Origin: Streptosporangiaceae bacterium
GTDB lineage: Bacteria; Actinomycetota; Actinomycetes; Streptosporangiales; Streptosporangiaceae
Length of the DNA: 64,000 nt
Direction: 5' to 3'
Assembly: GCA_030041275.1 (NCBI GenBank)
Contig: JASHOE010000013.1
Coordinates: forward strand, 1 to 64,000
A model generated the notes under the pieces. It saw nothing but the letters and a program-made list of their open reading frames with translations. It did not search any database and was not told where the DNA came from. This document shows, piece after piece, positions 8,413 to 17,013 of this stretch (position 1 is the stretch's first letter; the number at the start of each line of letters is the position of its first letter). Position numbers and translations under genes: made by a program.

Positions 8413-9201
8413 ATGTCGACGGCACTAATCAACGGGGTCACTGTTAGCTACACCGACACCGGCGGCGCCGGCGAGCCGGTGGTATTCAGCCACGGCTACC
8501 TCATGGACGCCACGATGTTCGATCCGCAGGCTGCTGCGCTGGCGCCGGAGTACCGAGTGATCACCTGGGACCAGCGCGGGTTCGGCGGTACCAGGGCCAC
8601 CGGGGACTTCAGCTACTGGGATTCGGCCAGCGACGTGCTCGGTCTGCTTGATCACCTCGGCGTCGAGCAGGCGGTGCTGGCGGGTATGTCGCAGGGTGGT
8701 TTCGTCAGCATGCGCGCTGCGCTGCTCGCGCCCGAGCGGGTGCGCGCCCTCGTGCTGATCGACAGCCAGGCCGGCCAGGAAGATCCCGCCGTGGCACCCG
8801 CCTACGAGCAGCTGGAGCAGACCTGGCTCGAGCTTGGGCCGGCGCCCGTCCAGGACATCGTGGCGTCGATCATCCTCGGCCCGGCCGATGGCCCGGTCGA
8901 CTATGCGCCCTGGTTCGCCAAGTGGGCGGCCGCCGACCGGCAGGAGTTGCTCCTGGCGTTCCGCTGCCTCATGGACCGCGATGACATCACCGGCAGGCTC
9001 GGCGAAATCAGCTGTCCGTCGCTGATCGTGCACGGCACCGCCGATGCTGCCATCCCCGTGGCGAAGGCGGAGGTCGTGCAAGCCGGGCTCGCCGGACCTG
9101 CCGAGGTGGTACTCGTCGACGGCGGCTCACACGCCGCCAACCTCAGCCATGCCGACCAGGTCAATGTGGCGCTGCTGGAGTTCCTTCGCTCACTGCCGTA
9201 G
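8413..9201 (+). CDS. Alpha/beta hydrolase
   Basis: A 262-residue alpha/beta-hydrolase fold protein. The nucleophile elbow GMSQGG lies at about residue 95, the catalytic Asp in HGTADAAIP at about 213 and the catalytic His in GGSHAANL at about 242. The oxyanion region FSHGYLMD is near residue 25. Length and order fit esterases, haloperoxidase-like enzymes and related hydrolases; the substrate is not predictable. The ATG at 8413 is preferred over an upstream TTG because it follows a TANNNT hexamer at leaderless spacing. Confidence 0.87.
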   Translation: MSTALINGVTVSYTDTGGAGEPVVFSHGYLMDATMFDPQAAALAPEYRVITWDQRGFGGTRATGDFSYWDSASDVLGLLDHLGVEQAVLAGMSQGGFVSMRAALLAPERVRALVLIDSQAGQEDPAVAPAYEQLEQTWLELGPAPVQDIVASIILGPADGPVDYAPWFAKWAAADRQELLLAFRCLMDRDDITGRLGEISCPSLIVHGTADAAIPVAKAEVVQAGLAGPAEVVLVDGGSHAANLSHADQVNVALLEFLRSLP

Positions 9202-9334
9202 CCCGCCCTCCGGTCGCACTGCCGTGCCCCGGCGGATGCCTGCTGTTAACCCGCGTCGGGCACAGTTGACCGCGGGCGCCAGGGATAGGGTCGATGCCGT
9301 AGCTGCCTGCTGGGCGAGAGGGTCATAAGTCGGC

Positions 9335-9589
9335 GTGAATAGTGACATGCGTGCATGGACCGACCGTTCGCACCTGGACTGGTTCGCCGAGCAGGACGAC
9401 GACTACCGCGAGCAGGTGGGACCGGCGCCGGTGTGCGCATGGGCCGGCATCGAGGCCGGCCTGACCCTGGGCTGGCGCGCGTACGTTGGTGACGCCGGAG
9501 CGTGCGTGGGGCTGGAACACGCTGGCGCGCCGGCCGACTACAAGAGGTTGTACGCCGAGTTCGGCGTCGCGGCCGAGCGCACCGCACGA
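9335..9589 (+). pseudogene. tkt: Transketolase C-terminal remnant (truncated tkt)
   Basis: The open frame 9335-9673 begins right after an in-frame TAA at 9326. About 70 residues match the last domain of transketolase: the HLDWFAEQ start, the VEAG-like IEAGLTLGW segment, YVGDAG and the SLEH-like GLEHAGAPADYKRLY, ending at EFGVAAER. A complete transketolase has about 700 residues, so roughly nine tenths is missing, and the normal extreme C terminus is also lost. In actinobacteria tkt lies directly before tal, as this scrap does. The downstream codons to 9673 look random and cover a hairpin. It is most likely a decayed gene; a full tkt must exist elsewhere. Confidence 0.75.
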
Positions 9590-9623
9590 GGCGAATGCCA
9601 GCCTTTCTGGGCTGGCATTCGCC
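9590..9623 (+). terminator. Perfect 14-bp inverted repeat before tal
   Basis: Arms 9590-9603 and 9610-9623 are perfect reverse complements around a 6-nt loop. The hairpin has no T-run. It follows the transketolase scrap and lies about 50 nt before the tal start. It may terminate or attenuate transcription entering tal, or protect the tal-zwf-opcA mRNA 5' end. Confidence 0.6.
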
Positions 9624-9674
9624 AGAACCGACGGACTCGGGTAGAGACGGCGCACGAGGGCAGGAGCGATTGAC

Positions 9675-10793
9675 ATGACGACACAGACCGACACCCTCGC
9701 CCAGCTCACCGACTTGGGCGTATCGATATGGCTCGACGACATCAGCCGGGAGCGGCTGACCAGCGGCAACCTTGCCTCGCTCGTCCGCGACAAGCACGTG
9801 CGCGGCGTCACCTCCAACCCCACCATCTTCGCCAAGGCGCTAGGCAGCGGTAACGCATACCAGGGCCAGGTGAGCGACCTCGCGGTCCGCGGTGTGTCGG
9901 TCGCGGAAGCCTCCCGGCTGATCACGACATACGACATCCGGTGGGCGTGCGATGTGCTGCGGCCGGTGTTCGACGGCAGCGGGGCCGTCGACGGCCGGGT
10001 TTCGATCGAGGTCGACCCGCGGCTGGCCCGCCAGACGCAGAAGACGATCGCGGAGGCGCGGGCACTGTGGTGGACGGTGGACCGGCCGAACCTGTTCATC
10101 AAGATCCCGGCGACCAAGGAAGGACTGCCCGCCATCACGCAGTGCCTTGGCGAGGGCATCAGCGTCAACGTGACGCTCATCTTCTCGCTCGAGCGCTACG
10201 CCGAGGTTATCGACGCCTTCATGGCCGGCCTCGAGGCTGCTTCTGACGCCGACCTGCCGAGCCTGGCGTCCGTCGCATCGTTCTTTGTCAGCAGAGTCGA
10301 CACTGAGGTCGACAACCGACTCGACAAGATCGGCACGCCGGAAGCGCAGGAACTGCGCGGCACGGCGGGAATCGCCAATGCACGGCTCGCGTACGAACTG
10401 CACGAGGAGAAGTTCGCCACGCCGCGGTGGGAGACGCTAGCCGCCCGCGGTGCCCGCACGCAGCGCCCGCTGTGGGCGTCCACCAGCGTCAAGGACCCGT
10501 CGTTCCCTGACACCATGTACGTGACCGAGCTGGCCGCGCCGGGCACCGTCAACACCATGCCGGAGGAGACCATCCACGCGACCGCCGACCACGCCAAGCT
10601 GCACGGCAACGCGATCGCCGGCACCTACGAGCAGTCGCGTGCGGTATTTCGGCAGCTCGAGGCGCTCGGCGTGCACTACGACGACGTCGTGACCGTGCTG
10701 GAGAACGAGGGCGTGGACAAGTTTGACGCGTCCTGGAAGGCACTGCTCGACACCATCAGCAAGGAGATGGCCGCGGGCGGAAGCACCACATGA
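9675..10793 (+). CDS. tal: Transaldolase
   Basis: A 372-residue enzyme of the non-oxidative pentose phosphate pathway that transfers a dihydroxyacetone unit from sedoheptulose 7-phosphate to glyceraldehyde 3-phosphate. The N terminus has the [12 protein letters not shown] motif, GVTSNPTIF lies near residue 40, and the Schiff-base Lys is in [11 protein letters not shown] at about 140. Length fits the long actinobacterial TAL type. A CAGGAG ribosome binding site precedes the ATG at 9675. The stop overlaps the zwf start (ATGA), so tal-zwf-opcA is one operon. Confidence 0.96.
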   Translation: MTTQTDTLAQLTDLGVSIWLDDISRERLTSGNLASLVRDKHVRGVTSNPTIFAKALGSGNAYQGQVSDLAVRGVSVAEASRLITTYDIRWACDVLRPVFDGSGAVDGRVSIEVDPRLARQTQKTIAEARALWWTVDRPNLFIKIPATKEGLPAITQCLGEGISVNVTLIFSLERYAEVIDAFMAGLEAASDADLPSLASVASFFVSRVDTEVDNRLDKIGTPEAQELRGTAGIANARLAYELHEEKFATPRWETLAARGARTQRPLWASTSVKDPSFPDTMYVTELAAPGTVNTMPEETIHATADHAKLHGNAIAGTYEQSRAVFRQLEALGVHYDDVVTVLENEGVDKFDASWKALLDTISKEMAAGGSTT

Positions 10794-12337
10794 GGCGCAA
10801 CCCGCTGCGCGACCCGCGCGACCGGCGCATCCCGCGGCTCGCGGGACCGTGCGTGCTTGTCCTGTTCGGTGTCACCGGCGACCTGGCGAGCAAGAAGCTG
10901 TTGCCGGCCATCTATGACCTCGCCAATCGCGGGCTGCTGCCGCCGGGCTTCTCGCTCGTCGGGTTTGCGCGCCGGGACTGGGATGACGCGGATTTCGCGC
11001 ACATCACGCACGACGCGGTCAAGGCGCACGCGCGCACCCCGTTCCGCGAGGACGTGTGGAACCAGCTGGCCGAGGGCATCAGGTTCGTGGCCGGCGAGTT
11101 CAGCGACGACGCGGCGTTCGATCACCTCGCGCAGACGGTGTCGGAGCTGGATGCTGAGCGCGGCACGGGCGGCAACTACGCCTTCTACCTGTCGATCCCC
11201 CCGAACGCGTTCCCCGTGGTGGTGCAGCAGCTCAAGCGGTCGGGGCTATCCCAGCCGACTGCGCCGCCGGGCGAGTTGCCCGGTCTCGGCCAGCCTTGGC
11301 GCCGAGTCGTCATCGAGAAGCCATTCGGTCATGACCTCGCCAGTGCGCAGGAACTGAACTCGATGCTTGACGCAGTCTTCCCGGCGTCTGCGGTGTTCAG
11401 GATCGACCACTACCTCGGCAAGGAGACGGTGCAGAACCTGCTGGCCATGCGCTTCTCCAACACTCTCTTCGAGCCGATCTGGAACCGTGGCTACGTCGAC
11501 CACGTGCAGATCACCATGGCTGAGGACATCGGCATCGGCGGCCGAGCCGGCTACTACGACGGCATCGGCGCGGCCAGAGACGTGATCCAGAACCACCTGC
11601 TCCAGTTGCTCGCGCTGACCGCGATGGAAGAACCCCTGTCGTTCGCTGCCGAGTCACTGCGGGCCGAGAAGGAAAAGGCGCTCGCCGCGGTTCAGATTCC
11701 GGCTGACATCGCTCTCGGCACGGCGCGGGGACAGTACGCGGCCGGCTGGCAGGGCGGCATCGAGGTCCGCGGCTTCCTGGAGGAGGACGGGATCCCGGCG
11801 GACTCGGCCACCGAGACTTACGCGGCACTGCGGCTGACGATCGACAACCGCCGGTGGGCCGGGGTCCCGTTCTACCTGCGTACTGGGAAGCGGCTGCCGA
11901 CCAGGATGACGGAGATTGCCGTCATGTTCCAGCGCGCCCCGCACCTGCCGTTCGACGCCACCGACACCCGTGAGCTTGGTCAGAATGCGCTGGTCATCCG
12001 CGTGCAGCCGGACGAGGGCATCACGCTACGGTTTGGCTCCAAGGTGCCAGGCTCAGCGATGGAGGTGCGGGACGTCAACATGGACTTCGCCTACGGCGAG
12101 TCGTTCACCGAGTCGAGCCCCGAAGCCTACGAGCGGCTGTTGCTCGACGTCCTCATCGGCGACCCGCCGTTGTTTCCGAGGCAGGAGGAGGTCGAGCTGT
12201 CGTGGAAGATCCTCGATCCGATCGAGGCGTTCTGGGCTGACCATGACAAACCCGAGCAGTACCCCGCTGGCACGGCCGGGCCGGAGAGCTCCGACGCGCT
12301 GCTGGCTAGGGACGGCCGGGCCTGGCGTCGGCTGTAG
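10790..12337 (+). CDS. zwf: Glucose-6-phosphate 1-dehydrogenase
   Basis: A 515-residue enzyme catalysing NADP-dependent oxidation of glucose 6-phosphate to 6-phosphogluconolactone, the entry to the oxidative pentose phosphate pathway. The coenzyme fingerprint [12 protein letters not shown] is near residue 25, the substrate-binding RIDHYLGKE at about 204 contains the catalytic Lys region, and EKPFGHDL is at about 175. The ATG overlaps the tal stop. OpcA, its activator, is encoded 15 bp downstream. Confidence 0.97.
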   Translation: MRRNPLRDPRDRRIPRLAGPCVLVLFGVTGDLASKKLLPAIYDLANRGLLPPGFSLVGFARRDWDDADFAHITHDAVKAHARTPFREDVWNQLAEGIRFVAGEFSDDAAFDHLAQTVSELDAERGTGGNYAFYLSIPPNAFPVVVQQLKRSGLSQPTAPPGELPGLGQPWRRVVIEKPFGHDLASAQELNSMLDAVFPASAVFRIDHYLGKETVQNLLAMRFSNTLFEPIWNRGYVDHVQITMAEDIGIGGRAGYYDGIGAARDVIQNHLLQLLALTAMEEPLSFAAESLRAEKEKALAAVQIPADIALGTARGQYAAGWQGGIEVRGFLEEDGIPADSATETYAALRLTIDNRRWAGVPFYLRTGKRLPTRMTEIAVMFQRAPHLPFDATDTRELGQNALVIRVQPDEGITLRFGSKVPGSAMEVRDVNMDFAYGESFTESSPEAYERLLLDVLIGDPPLFPRQEEVELSWKILDPIEAFWADHDKPEQYPAGTAGPESSDALLARDGRAWRRL

Positions 12338-12352
12338 TGCAGGGATGACGCG

Positions 12353-13267
12353 ATGTTGACCGACTTGACGGACACCACGTGCACGGATATCCGTGCTGCG
12401 CTCGCGCGGGCCCAAGGGCAGCTGGGCGGGCCGGCCACGGGCGTTGTGCTCAACTTGATCATCGTGACCGATGAGGCTGGCCAGCACGACGCCGTGCGCG
12501 CCGCCAGCCAGGCCAGCCGCGAGCACCCCTGCCGCGTGCTCGGGGTGATCGCCAGGGAATCGCGCGGCCCCTCCCGGCTTGACGCCGAGATCCGGTCGGG
12601 TGAGGGCACGCCGGGGCAGACTGTGCTCTTGCGGCTGTACGGCCCGATGAGCGAGCACGCGGATTCGGTGGTCGTGCCCCTGCTGGTGCCCGACACCCCG
12701 GTAGTGACCTGGTGGCACGGGGTGATCCCGGCCATCCCCTCCGCGCAGCCACTCGGTGTGCTCGCCCAGCGGCGGGTCACCGACGCCGCCAGAGCCAGGG
12801 CACCCGCCGCCGCCCTCGCCGCGCTGAGCGCTGGCTACGAGCCGGGCGACACCGACTTCAGCTGGACCAGGGCAACGCCCTGGCGCACACTGCTCGCCGC
12901 GACCGTGGACCAGGAGCCCTACCCGATCCGAGGCGGCCAGGTGGTTGCCGAGGAGCAGAACCCTACGGCGGATCTGATCACCGCCTGGCTCGGCAACCGG
13001 CTCGGAGCGCCGTTCAGCCGGGAGATCTCCGCGGGACCTGGCATCACCGACGTCACCTTGCACACGGACGGCGGTGACATCGTCATCAGCCGGCCCGACG
13101 GCCGCGTGGCCACCCTGTCCCTGCCCGGCCAGCCGGACCGGCACGTGGCGCTGCACCGCCGCGACATCGCGGATCTGCTCGCCGAGGAGTTGCGCCGGCT
13201 GGATCCGGACGAGGTATACGCCGAAGCGCTGGCGCTCGTCGCGGGCATTCCGGCGACGACTGGCTAG
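12353..13267 (+). CDS. opcA: Glucose-6-phosphate dehydrogenase assembly protein OpcA
   Basis: A 304-residue cytoplasmic protein that is needed for assembly or redox control of G6PDH in actinobacteria and cyanobacteria. The conserved core around residues 100-125, PLLVPDTPVVTWWHG, is diagnostic. It directly follows zwf as in most actinobacteria. The next expected gene, pgl (6-phosphogluconolactonase), is absent; a hairpin follows the stop instead. Confidence 0.94.
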   Translation: MLTDLTDTTCTDIRAALARAQGQLGGPATGVVLNLIIVTDEAGQHDAVRAASQASREHPCRVLGVIARESRGPSRLDAEIRSGEGTPGQTVLLRLYGPMSEHADSVVVPLLVPDTPVVTWWHGVIPAIPSAQPLGVLAQRRVTDAARARAPAAALAALSAGYEPGDTDFSWTRATPWRTLLAATVDQEPYPIRGGQVVAEEQNPTADLITAWLGNRLGAPFSREISAGPGITDVTLHTDGGDIVISRPDGRVATLSLPGQPDRHVALHRRDIADLLAEELRRLDPDEVYAEALALVAGIPATTG

Positions 13268-13272
13268 CCAGA

Positions 13273-13290
13273 CGCGAGGCTCGCCTCGCG
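13273..13290 (+). terminator. Terminator-like hairpin after opcA
   Basis: A perfect 7-bp GC stem (13273-13279 with 13284-13290) and a CTCG tetraloop start 6 bp after the opcA stop. It probably marks the end of the tal-zwf-opcA operon. There is no T-tract. Confidence 0.5.
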
Positions 13291-13344
13291 CGCGGGATGG
13301 CACGCCGTCGCAAGACTCGGCGGCAATGGGGGCGTCCGCGCCGT

Positions 13345-13350
13345 TAAGAT
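13345..13350 (+). promoter_or_regulatory. -10 hexamer for leaderless channel-like gene
   Basis: TAAGAT ends 7 nt before the GTG at 13358, with no ribosome binding site between them. Confidence 0.5.
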
Positions 13351-13357
13351 CGCTTTT

Positions 13358-15034
13358 GTGCCACCGGTGCCGGGCGACCCGACGGGCCATGTCGTGATTT
13401 GCGGTGCTAACGCCCTGACCTCGCGGATGGCCGAGGAGCTGACGGCGCGCTATGGCTTAGCCGTGACGGCTATCGTGCCATCGACCGCAGACCGGCATGC
13501 GGCCCGCCTGACTGTGATGCCGGGTGTGCGGGTGCTCGAGCGGGCCGTGCTCGACAGCGATGCATTCCTCGACGCCGGACTGCCGACTGCACGCGGGCTC
13601 GCGATCCTGCACGAGGACGATCTCGGCAACTTCCACGCGGCGCTGCGCGCGCAGGAACTCAGCCCTGGCCTTCGCCTCGTTATCGCTATCTTCAATGTTG
13701 GCCTCGGCGTGCGAATCCGCAGCTTCTTCGCGGACTGCGCAGTGCTGTCGCAGGCTCGGACGGCGGCGCCCTCGCTGGTGGCGGCCGCCCTCGGCGAGCC
13801 GGCTCCGAGCCACCTCCGGATGGCGGGCCAGACCATGTACGTGGCCCGCCGGGAGCAGGTGGGCGCGGGCAAGATTATCTGTGGCCTCGCCGACGACATC
13901 GACGCTGAGGCGCCGAGCCTGCGGCCTGCTGAGGACGCCACATCGGGTGTCGTGCTCGCCGTCGCCGACGGGACGCCGCGCAACCCGCTGTTACGACGCG
14001 GCCGGCGTCGGCTCACCGCCCCGCTCCAGTTGCTGCGCCGGACGTTCGGCACCCAGCTTGGGCTGATCTTCGCCTGCCTGATCGCGGTACTCATTCTTGG
14101 CTTCGTGTTGCTGGCCATCGCGGCCAGGGTCACGCTCGCCGACGCGATCTACCTGACCATGATGGACACGACCGGGGATGCGGTTCCCCAGATCAGCATC
14201 CCGTGGGCGGCCAAGCTTGCCCAGATCCTGCTGACGTTCGACAGCCTGGCCTTCGTGCCGGTAGTCACGGCCGCGTTCGTCCGTTCACGGCTGCCGGGTA
14301 TGAGTGACCGCGACCAGGCACCAGTCTCCGGTCACGTGATCGTGGCAGGACTTGGCACCGTTGGCACGCGCGTCGTCGGTCAGCTGTATGATCTCGGCCT
14401 TGAGGTCGCCGCCATCGACAAGAGCCCGGATGCGACCGGCCTGCCGCTAGCCCGTCGGCTCGGCGTGCGCGTCGTGATCGGCGAAGCACATCGCGACGAG
14501 ACGCTCCGGGCCGCCGGAGTCACGACGTGCCGCGCGCTGGTCTCCGTCACTGACAGCGACGTCGCCAACCTGGAGACCGCGCTCAACGCGCGGGCGCTCG
14601 CACCGGAGCCCCGCATCGTCGTGCGACTCTACGATGACGACCTGGCCGCGCGAGTGCAGGCGCACATCAGTAACACGGTGTCCAGGTCCACGTCGTATCT
14701 GGCCGCACCGGAGTTTGCCGCGGCCGTGCTTGACCATCAGGTACTGCGCACGATCGCGGTCGGCAGGCACGTGCTGCTGCTGGCTGATGTGACCGCAGAC
14801 GACGATTCCGAGCTAGCCGGCGAGCCGATCTCCGGGCTGCAGCGGCCCGGTCTGCTCCGGGTTATCGCCCTGCGCCAGTCCGGCAGCGCCGAGGTCGAAT
14901 GGTCGCCGTCCCCGAGCTATGTCATTCGCACCGGAGACCGGGTCGTGGTCATTGCGACCAGACTGGGATTGTCAGGATTGCTGCGCCGTGACGATCCGGC
15001 CCGACTTCGGCCGGCCGATCCCGCCGCGCCCTAG
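13358..15034 (+). CDS. Two-RCK (TrkA-N) membrane protein, ion-channel-like
   Basis: A 558-residue protein with a Rossmann TrkA-N-like domain (about 1-215), two hydrophobic segments (about 230-260 and 285-310) around a pore-loop-like stretch, then a second TrkA-N domain with VAGLGTVGTRVVGQL at about 330 and a TrkA-C-like end. This resembles RCK-gated potassium channel or CASTOR/POLLUX-like NAD-binding proteins. The stretch where a TVGYGD filter would sit reads MMDTTGDAV, so potassium selectivity is doubtful. It probably acts in the cytoplasmic membrane in ion homeostasis. A GTG start follows a leaderless-type promoter. Confidence 0.78.
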   Translation: MPPVPGDPTGHVVICGANALTSRMAEELTARYGLAVTAIVPSTADRHAARLTVMPGVRVLERAVLDSDAFLDAGLPTARGLAILHEDDLGNFHAALRAQELSPGLRLVIAIFNVGLGVRIRSFFADCAVLSQARTAAPSLVAAALGEPAPSHLRMAGQTMYVARREQVGAGKIICGLADDIDAEAPSLRPAEDATSGVVLAVADGTPRNPLLRRGRRRLTAPLQLLRRTFGTQLGLIFACLIAVLILGFVLLAIAARVTLADAIYLTMMDTTGDAVPQISIPWAAKLAQILLTFDSLAFVPVVTAAFVRSRLPGMSDRDQAPVSGHVIVAGLGTVGTRVVGQLYDLGLEVAAIDKSPDATGLPLARRLGVRVVIGEAHRDETLRAAGVTTCRALVSVTDSDVANLETALNARALAPEPRIVVRLYDDDLAARVQAHISNTVSRSTSYLAAPEFAAAVLDHQVLRTIAVGRHVLLLADVTADDDSELAGEPISGLQRPGLLRVIALRQSGSAEVEWSPSPSYVIRTGDRVVVIATRLGLSGLLRRDDPARLRPADPAAP

Positions 15035-15364
15035 CCGGGTTCCGTCTCATCCGGGGCAGATCTACCAAATACTTCGCTGTCCCACGGAAAGGGGACTCCC
15101 CAAATTCTGATGGTCGAGTTACGCTTCAGGGCAGATCTTCCAGGTGGTTCTGCTGAGCCAGGTGTGAAGACGAAGAAAGGGTCAGCGAGTGGCCATGCTT
15201 CTAACAGTGCCTGCCAGCGGCAGGCCGTGGCCAGCCGGGTTCACCCGCCCGGCACGACGCATCGCACGACCGGCCAGTTCTCGCGGCCTCCGACCATCCA
15301 TCACGCCTGCCTTGCCCCAGCAGCGTGCTTGTGCCGGGCAGGCAAGCCCCACAGGAGGAGTCAT
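15035..15364 (+). promoter_or_regulatory. 330-bp leader region before the acetate transporter gene
   Basis: No protein-like frame fills this gap, although one frame stays open from 15110. It contains two near-identical 14-bp direct repeats at 15054-15067 and 15129-15142 (13 of 14 bases equal, each around the palindrome AGATCT), a small GGGG/CCCC hairpin at 15091-15101, and a 7-bp perfect hairpin at 15209-15225. These are candidate operator and leader elements for satP expression. I see no match to a known riboswitch class. Confidence 0.45.
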
Positions 15365-15976
15365 TTGAGCACCACAGAGGATGCTCCCGCCCCGACATCT
15401 GTCCACGTCGTCGGTACCAGCATTGCTGATCCCGCGCCGCTCGGGCTCGCAGCCTTCGCGCTGACCACGTTCCTGCTCGGCTCGACGAGCGCCGGCTGGG
15501 CGAACAACACTTCAGGACTGGACTGGCTCGGCTACGCCTTCGCCTACGGCGGGCTGGTCCAGCTGCTCGCAGGCATGTGGGAGTTCAGGAACAGGAACGT
15601 CTTCGGGTCAACAGCCTTCTCGACCTACGGTGGGTTCTGGATCGGGCTCGGCCTGTGGGTGCTGCTGTCCCACGCGTCTACGACGGACAAGGACCTGGCC
15701 TGGATCTTCCTGGCGTTCGCGATCTTCAACACGTACATGCTGATCTTCAGCACACAGCTCAACATGGCCGTGTTCGGGGTGTTCCTGACCCTTGAGCTGA
15801 CCGAGATCTTCGTGTTCATCGGCAACTTCAGCGGGAACACGACGATCGGCAAGGTCGGCGGGTACCTCGCCGTCATCACCGCGCTCGTCGCCTGGTACAC
15901 CTCGGCCGCTGGGGTGATCAATGGCATGAAGGGCCGCGCGGTCCTGCCCGTGGGCAAGCCACTGTTCGACCTGTAG
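15365..15976 (+). CDS. satP: Acetate uptake transporter (GPR1/FUN34/YaaH family)
   Basis: A 203-residue membrane protein with six hydrophobic segments. The N-terminal family signature ADPAPLGLAAF is near residue 22. The family imports acetate and succinate with protons. The TTG at 15365 is chosen because a strong GGAGGAG ribosome binding site precedes it by 5-6 nt; upstream in-frame codons are low-quality. A long hairpin follows the gene. The leader carries repeated AGATCT-centred sites that may bind a carbon-source regulator. Confidence 0.88.
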   Translation: MSTTEDAPAPTSVHVVGTSIADPAPLGLAAFALTTFLLGSTSAGWANNTSGLDWLGYAFAYGGLVQLLAGMWEFRNRNVFGSTAFSTYGGFWIGLGLWVLLSHASTTDKDLAWIFLAFAIFNTYMLIFSTQLNMAVFGVFLTLELTEIFVFIGNFSGNTTIGKVGGYLAVITALVAWYTSAAGVINGMKGRAVLPVGKPLFDL

Positions 15977-15997
15977 CCAGCCTGCGGTAGCGCACAT

Positions 15998-16032
15998 CCA
16001 GAGCCCGGGACCTCCGTGGTGCCGGGCTCTGG
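15998..16032 (+). terminator. Strong terminator after satP
   Basis: Arms 15998-16008 and 16022-16032 (11 bp) pair perfectly, and the interior can extend with ACC/GGT pairing. It lies 22 bp after the satP stop. A short or absent U-run is usual for actinobacterial terminators. Confidence 0.75.
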
Positions 16033-16081
16033 CGTGCACATGGTCACACTGTCTGCCGGACCGCGCACCCGCGCGCCCCGA

Positions 16082-16087
16082 TAGCGT
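16082..16087 (+). promoter_or_regulatory. -10 hexamer before mscS
   Basis: TAGCGT ends 6 nt before the ATG at 16094. The spacer itself is GGAGGA, so leaderless initiation and Shine-Dalgarno use cannot be separated from sequence alone. Confidence 0.4.
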
Positions 16088-16093
16088 GGAGGA

Positions 16094-16879
16094 ATGGATC
16101 TCCAGGAACGTCGTCAACTGGACATGGCCAGGTTGACCAAGGTCCGCGTCAAGGCGCGGCCGTGGCGGTCCATTCTCGCGCTGATCCTGGCCATTGCCGG
16201 AGCGCTCGCAGCCCAGTTGTCGGGCGCGAGCTACCGGGCCTTCAGCTCCACAGCCAGCAGTTCGGCGGCCGCCACAACCAGCCACACCGCGAATATCGTC
16301 TGGCTCTGCGGCCTGGTCGCGTTTTTCGTCTTTGGCATGACCGCCACGATCGGACTGTCTACCCGGGCCCGGTCCGGGCTGCAGCCGCTGGTCGGCCAGG
16401 CGCACGCCGGCATTGTTCGGTACGTGCTGCTGCTGGCCGGGCTTTTTGCCGTCGCGACGATCTCGCTGTACCTGCTCGGCATCAAGCCGGACAAGCTCCT
16501 CGTCAGCGGCGCGGTCGCAGGCGTGCTGCTGGGCATCGCGGCGCAGCAGTCGCTGGCCAACCTGTTCGCTGGGCTGGTGCTGCTGTTCGCCAGTCCGTTC
16601 CGGGTGGGCGATCACGTGCGATTCCGGGCCGGCGCGCTGTCCGGCGAGATCGAAGGGGTGGTTACCGATCTCAGCCTGGCCTACGTGCGGCTGGAGACCG
16701 TTCAGGGCCAGATGCTGCTGCCCAATGCCCAGGCACTCGCGGCCGCGGTGCTGCTCATCCCCGACCAGCCACTCGTCCACGACCGCCCGCCCGTCGCCAG
16801 CACCGGGCCAGCAGCACCCGCCGCGGGCGGCGCCGATCAGGGTAACCGCGGGTCTAGTGCGGGCGAACCTGCGGCCTGA
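16094..16879 (+). CDS. Mechanosensitive ion channel family protein (MscS-like)
   Basis: A 261-residue protein with four hydrophobic segments (about 18-40, 60-82, 100-125 and 130-160). The last is a glycine/alanine-rich pore helix (SGAVAGVLLGIAAQQSLAN) followed by the MscS beta domain with RVGDHVRF. It opens on membrane tension to release solutes during hypo-osmotic shock. The C-terminal cytosolic domain is much shorter than in E. coli MscS, ending in an Ala/Pro-rich tail. Its end faces the convergent lsr2 gene across a tandem repeat. Confidence 0.85.
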   Translation: MDLQERRQLDMARLTKVRVKARPWRSILALILAIAGALAAQLSGASYRAFSSTASSSAAATTSHTANIVWLCGLVAFFVFGMTATIGLSTRARSGLQPLVGQAHAGIVRYVLLLAGLFAVATISLYLLGIKPDKLLVSGAVAGVLLGIAAQQSLANLFAGLVLLFASPFRVGDHVRFRAGALSGEIEGVVTDLSLAYVRLETVQGQMLLPNAQALAAAVLLIPDQPLVHDRPPVASTGPAAPAAGGADQGNRGSSAGEPAA

Positions 16880-16910
16880 GGCCGCCGCGCCGGCACGGGC
16901 TGCCGCCCCC

Positions 16911-16985
16911 GCGCCCTAAGGCCCTGCGCCCTAAGGCCCTGCGCCCTAAGGCCCTGCGCCCTAAGGCTCAGCGCCCTAAGGCTCA
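16911..16985. repeat. 15-bp tandem repeat, five copies
   Basis: Five head-to-tail 15-bp units (GCGCCCTAAGGCCCT, the last two ending GGCTCA instead of GGCCCT), followed by a degenerate sixth. It lies between the convergent ends of the mscS-like gene and lsr2. Each unit contains CCTAAGG. It is a minisatellite and probably variable between strains. Confidence 0.9.
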
Positions 16986-17013
16986 GCGCCCTGGTGCGGC
17001 GCGCCTAGGCGCC

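Noticed and set aside
9266..9291. TTGACC and TAGGGT as a -35/-10 pair upstream of the tkt remnant
   Set aside because: The spacer is only 14 bp, shorter than the usual 16-18. TAGGGT alone may be a real -10, but the pair is not convincing.
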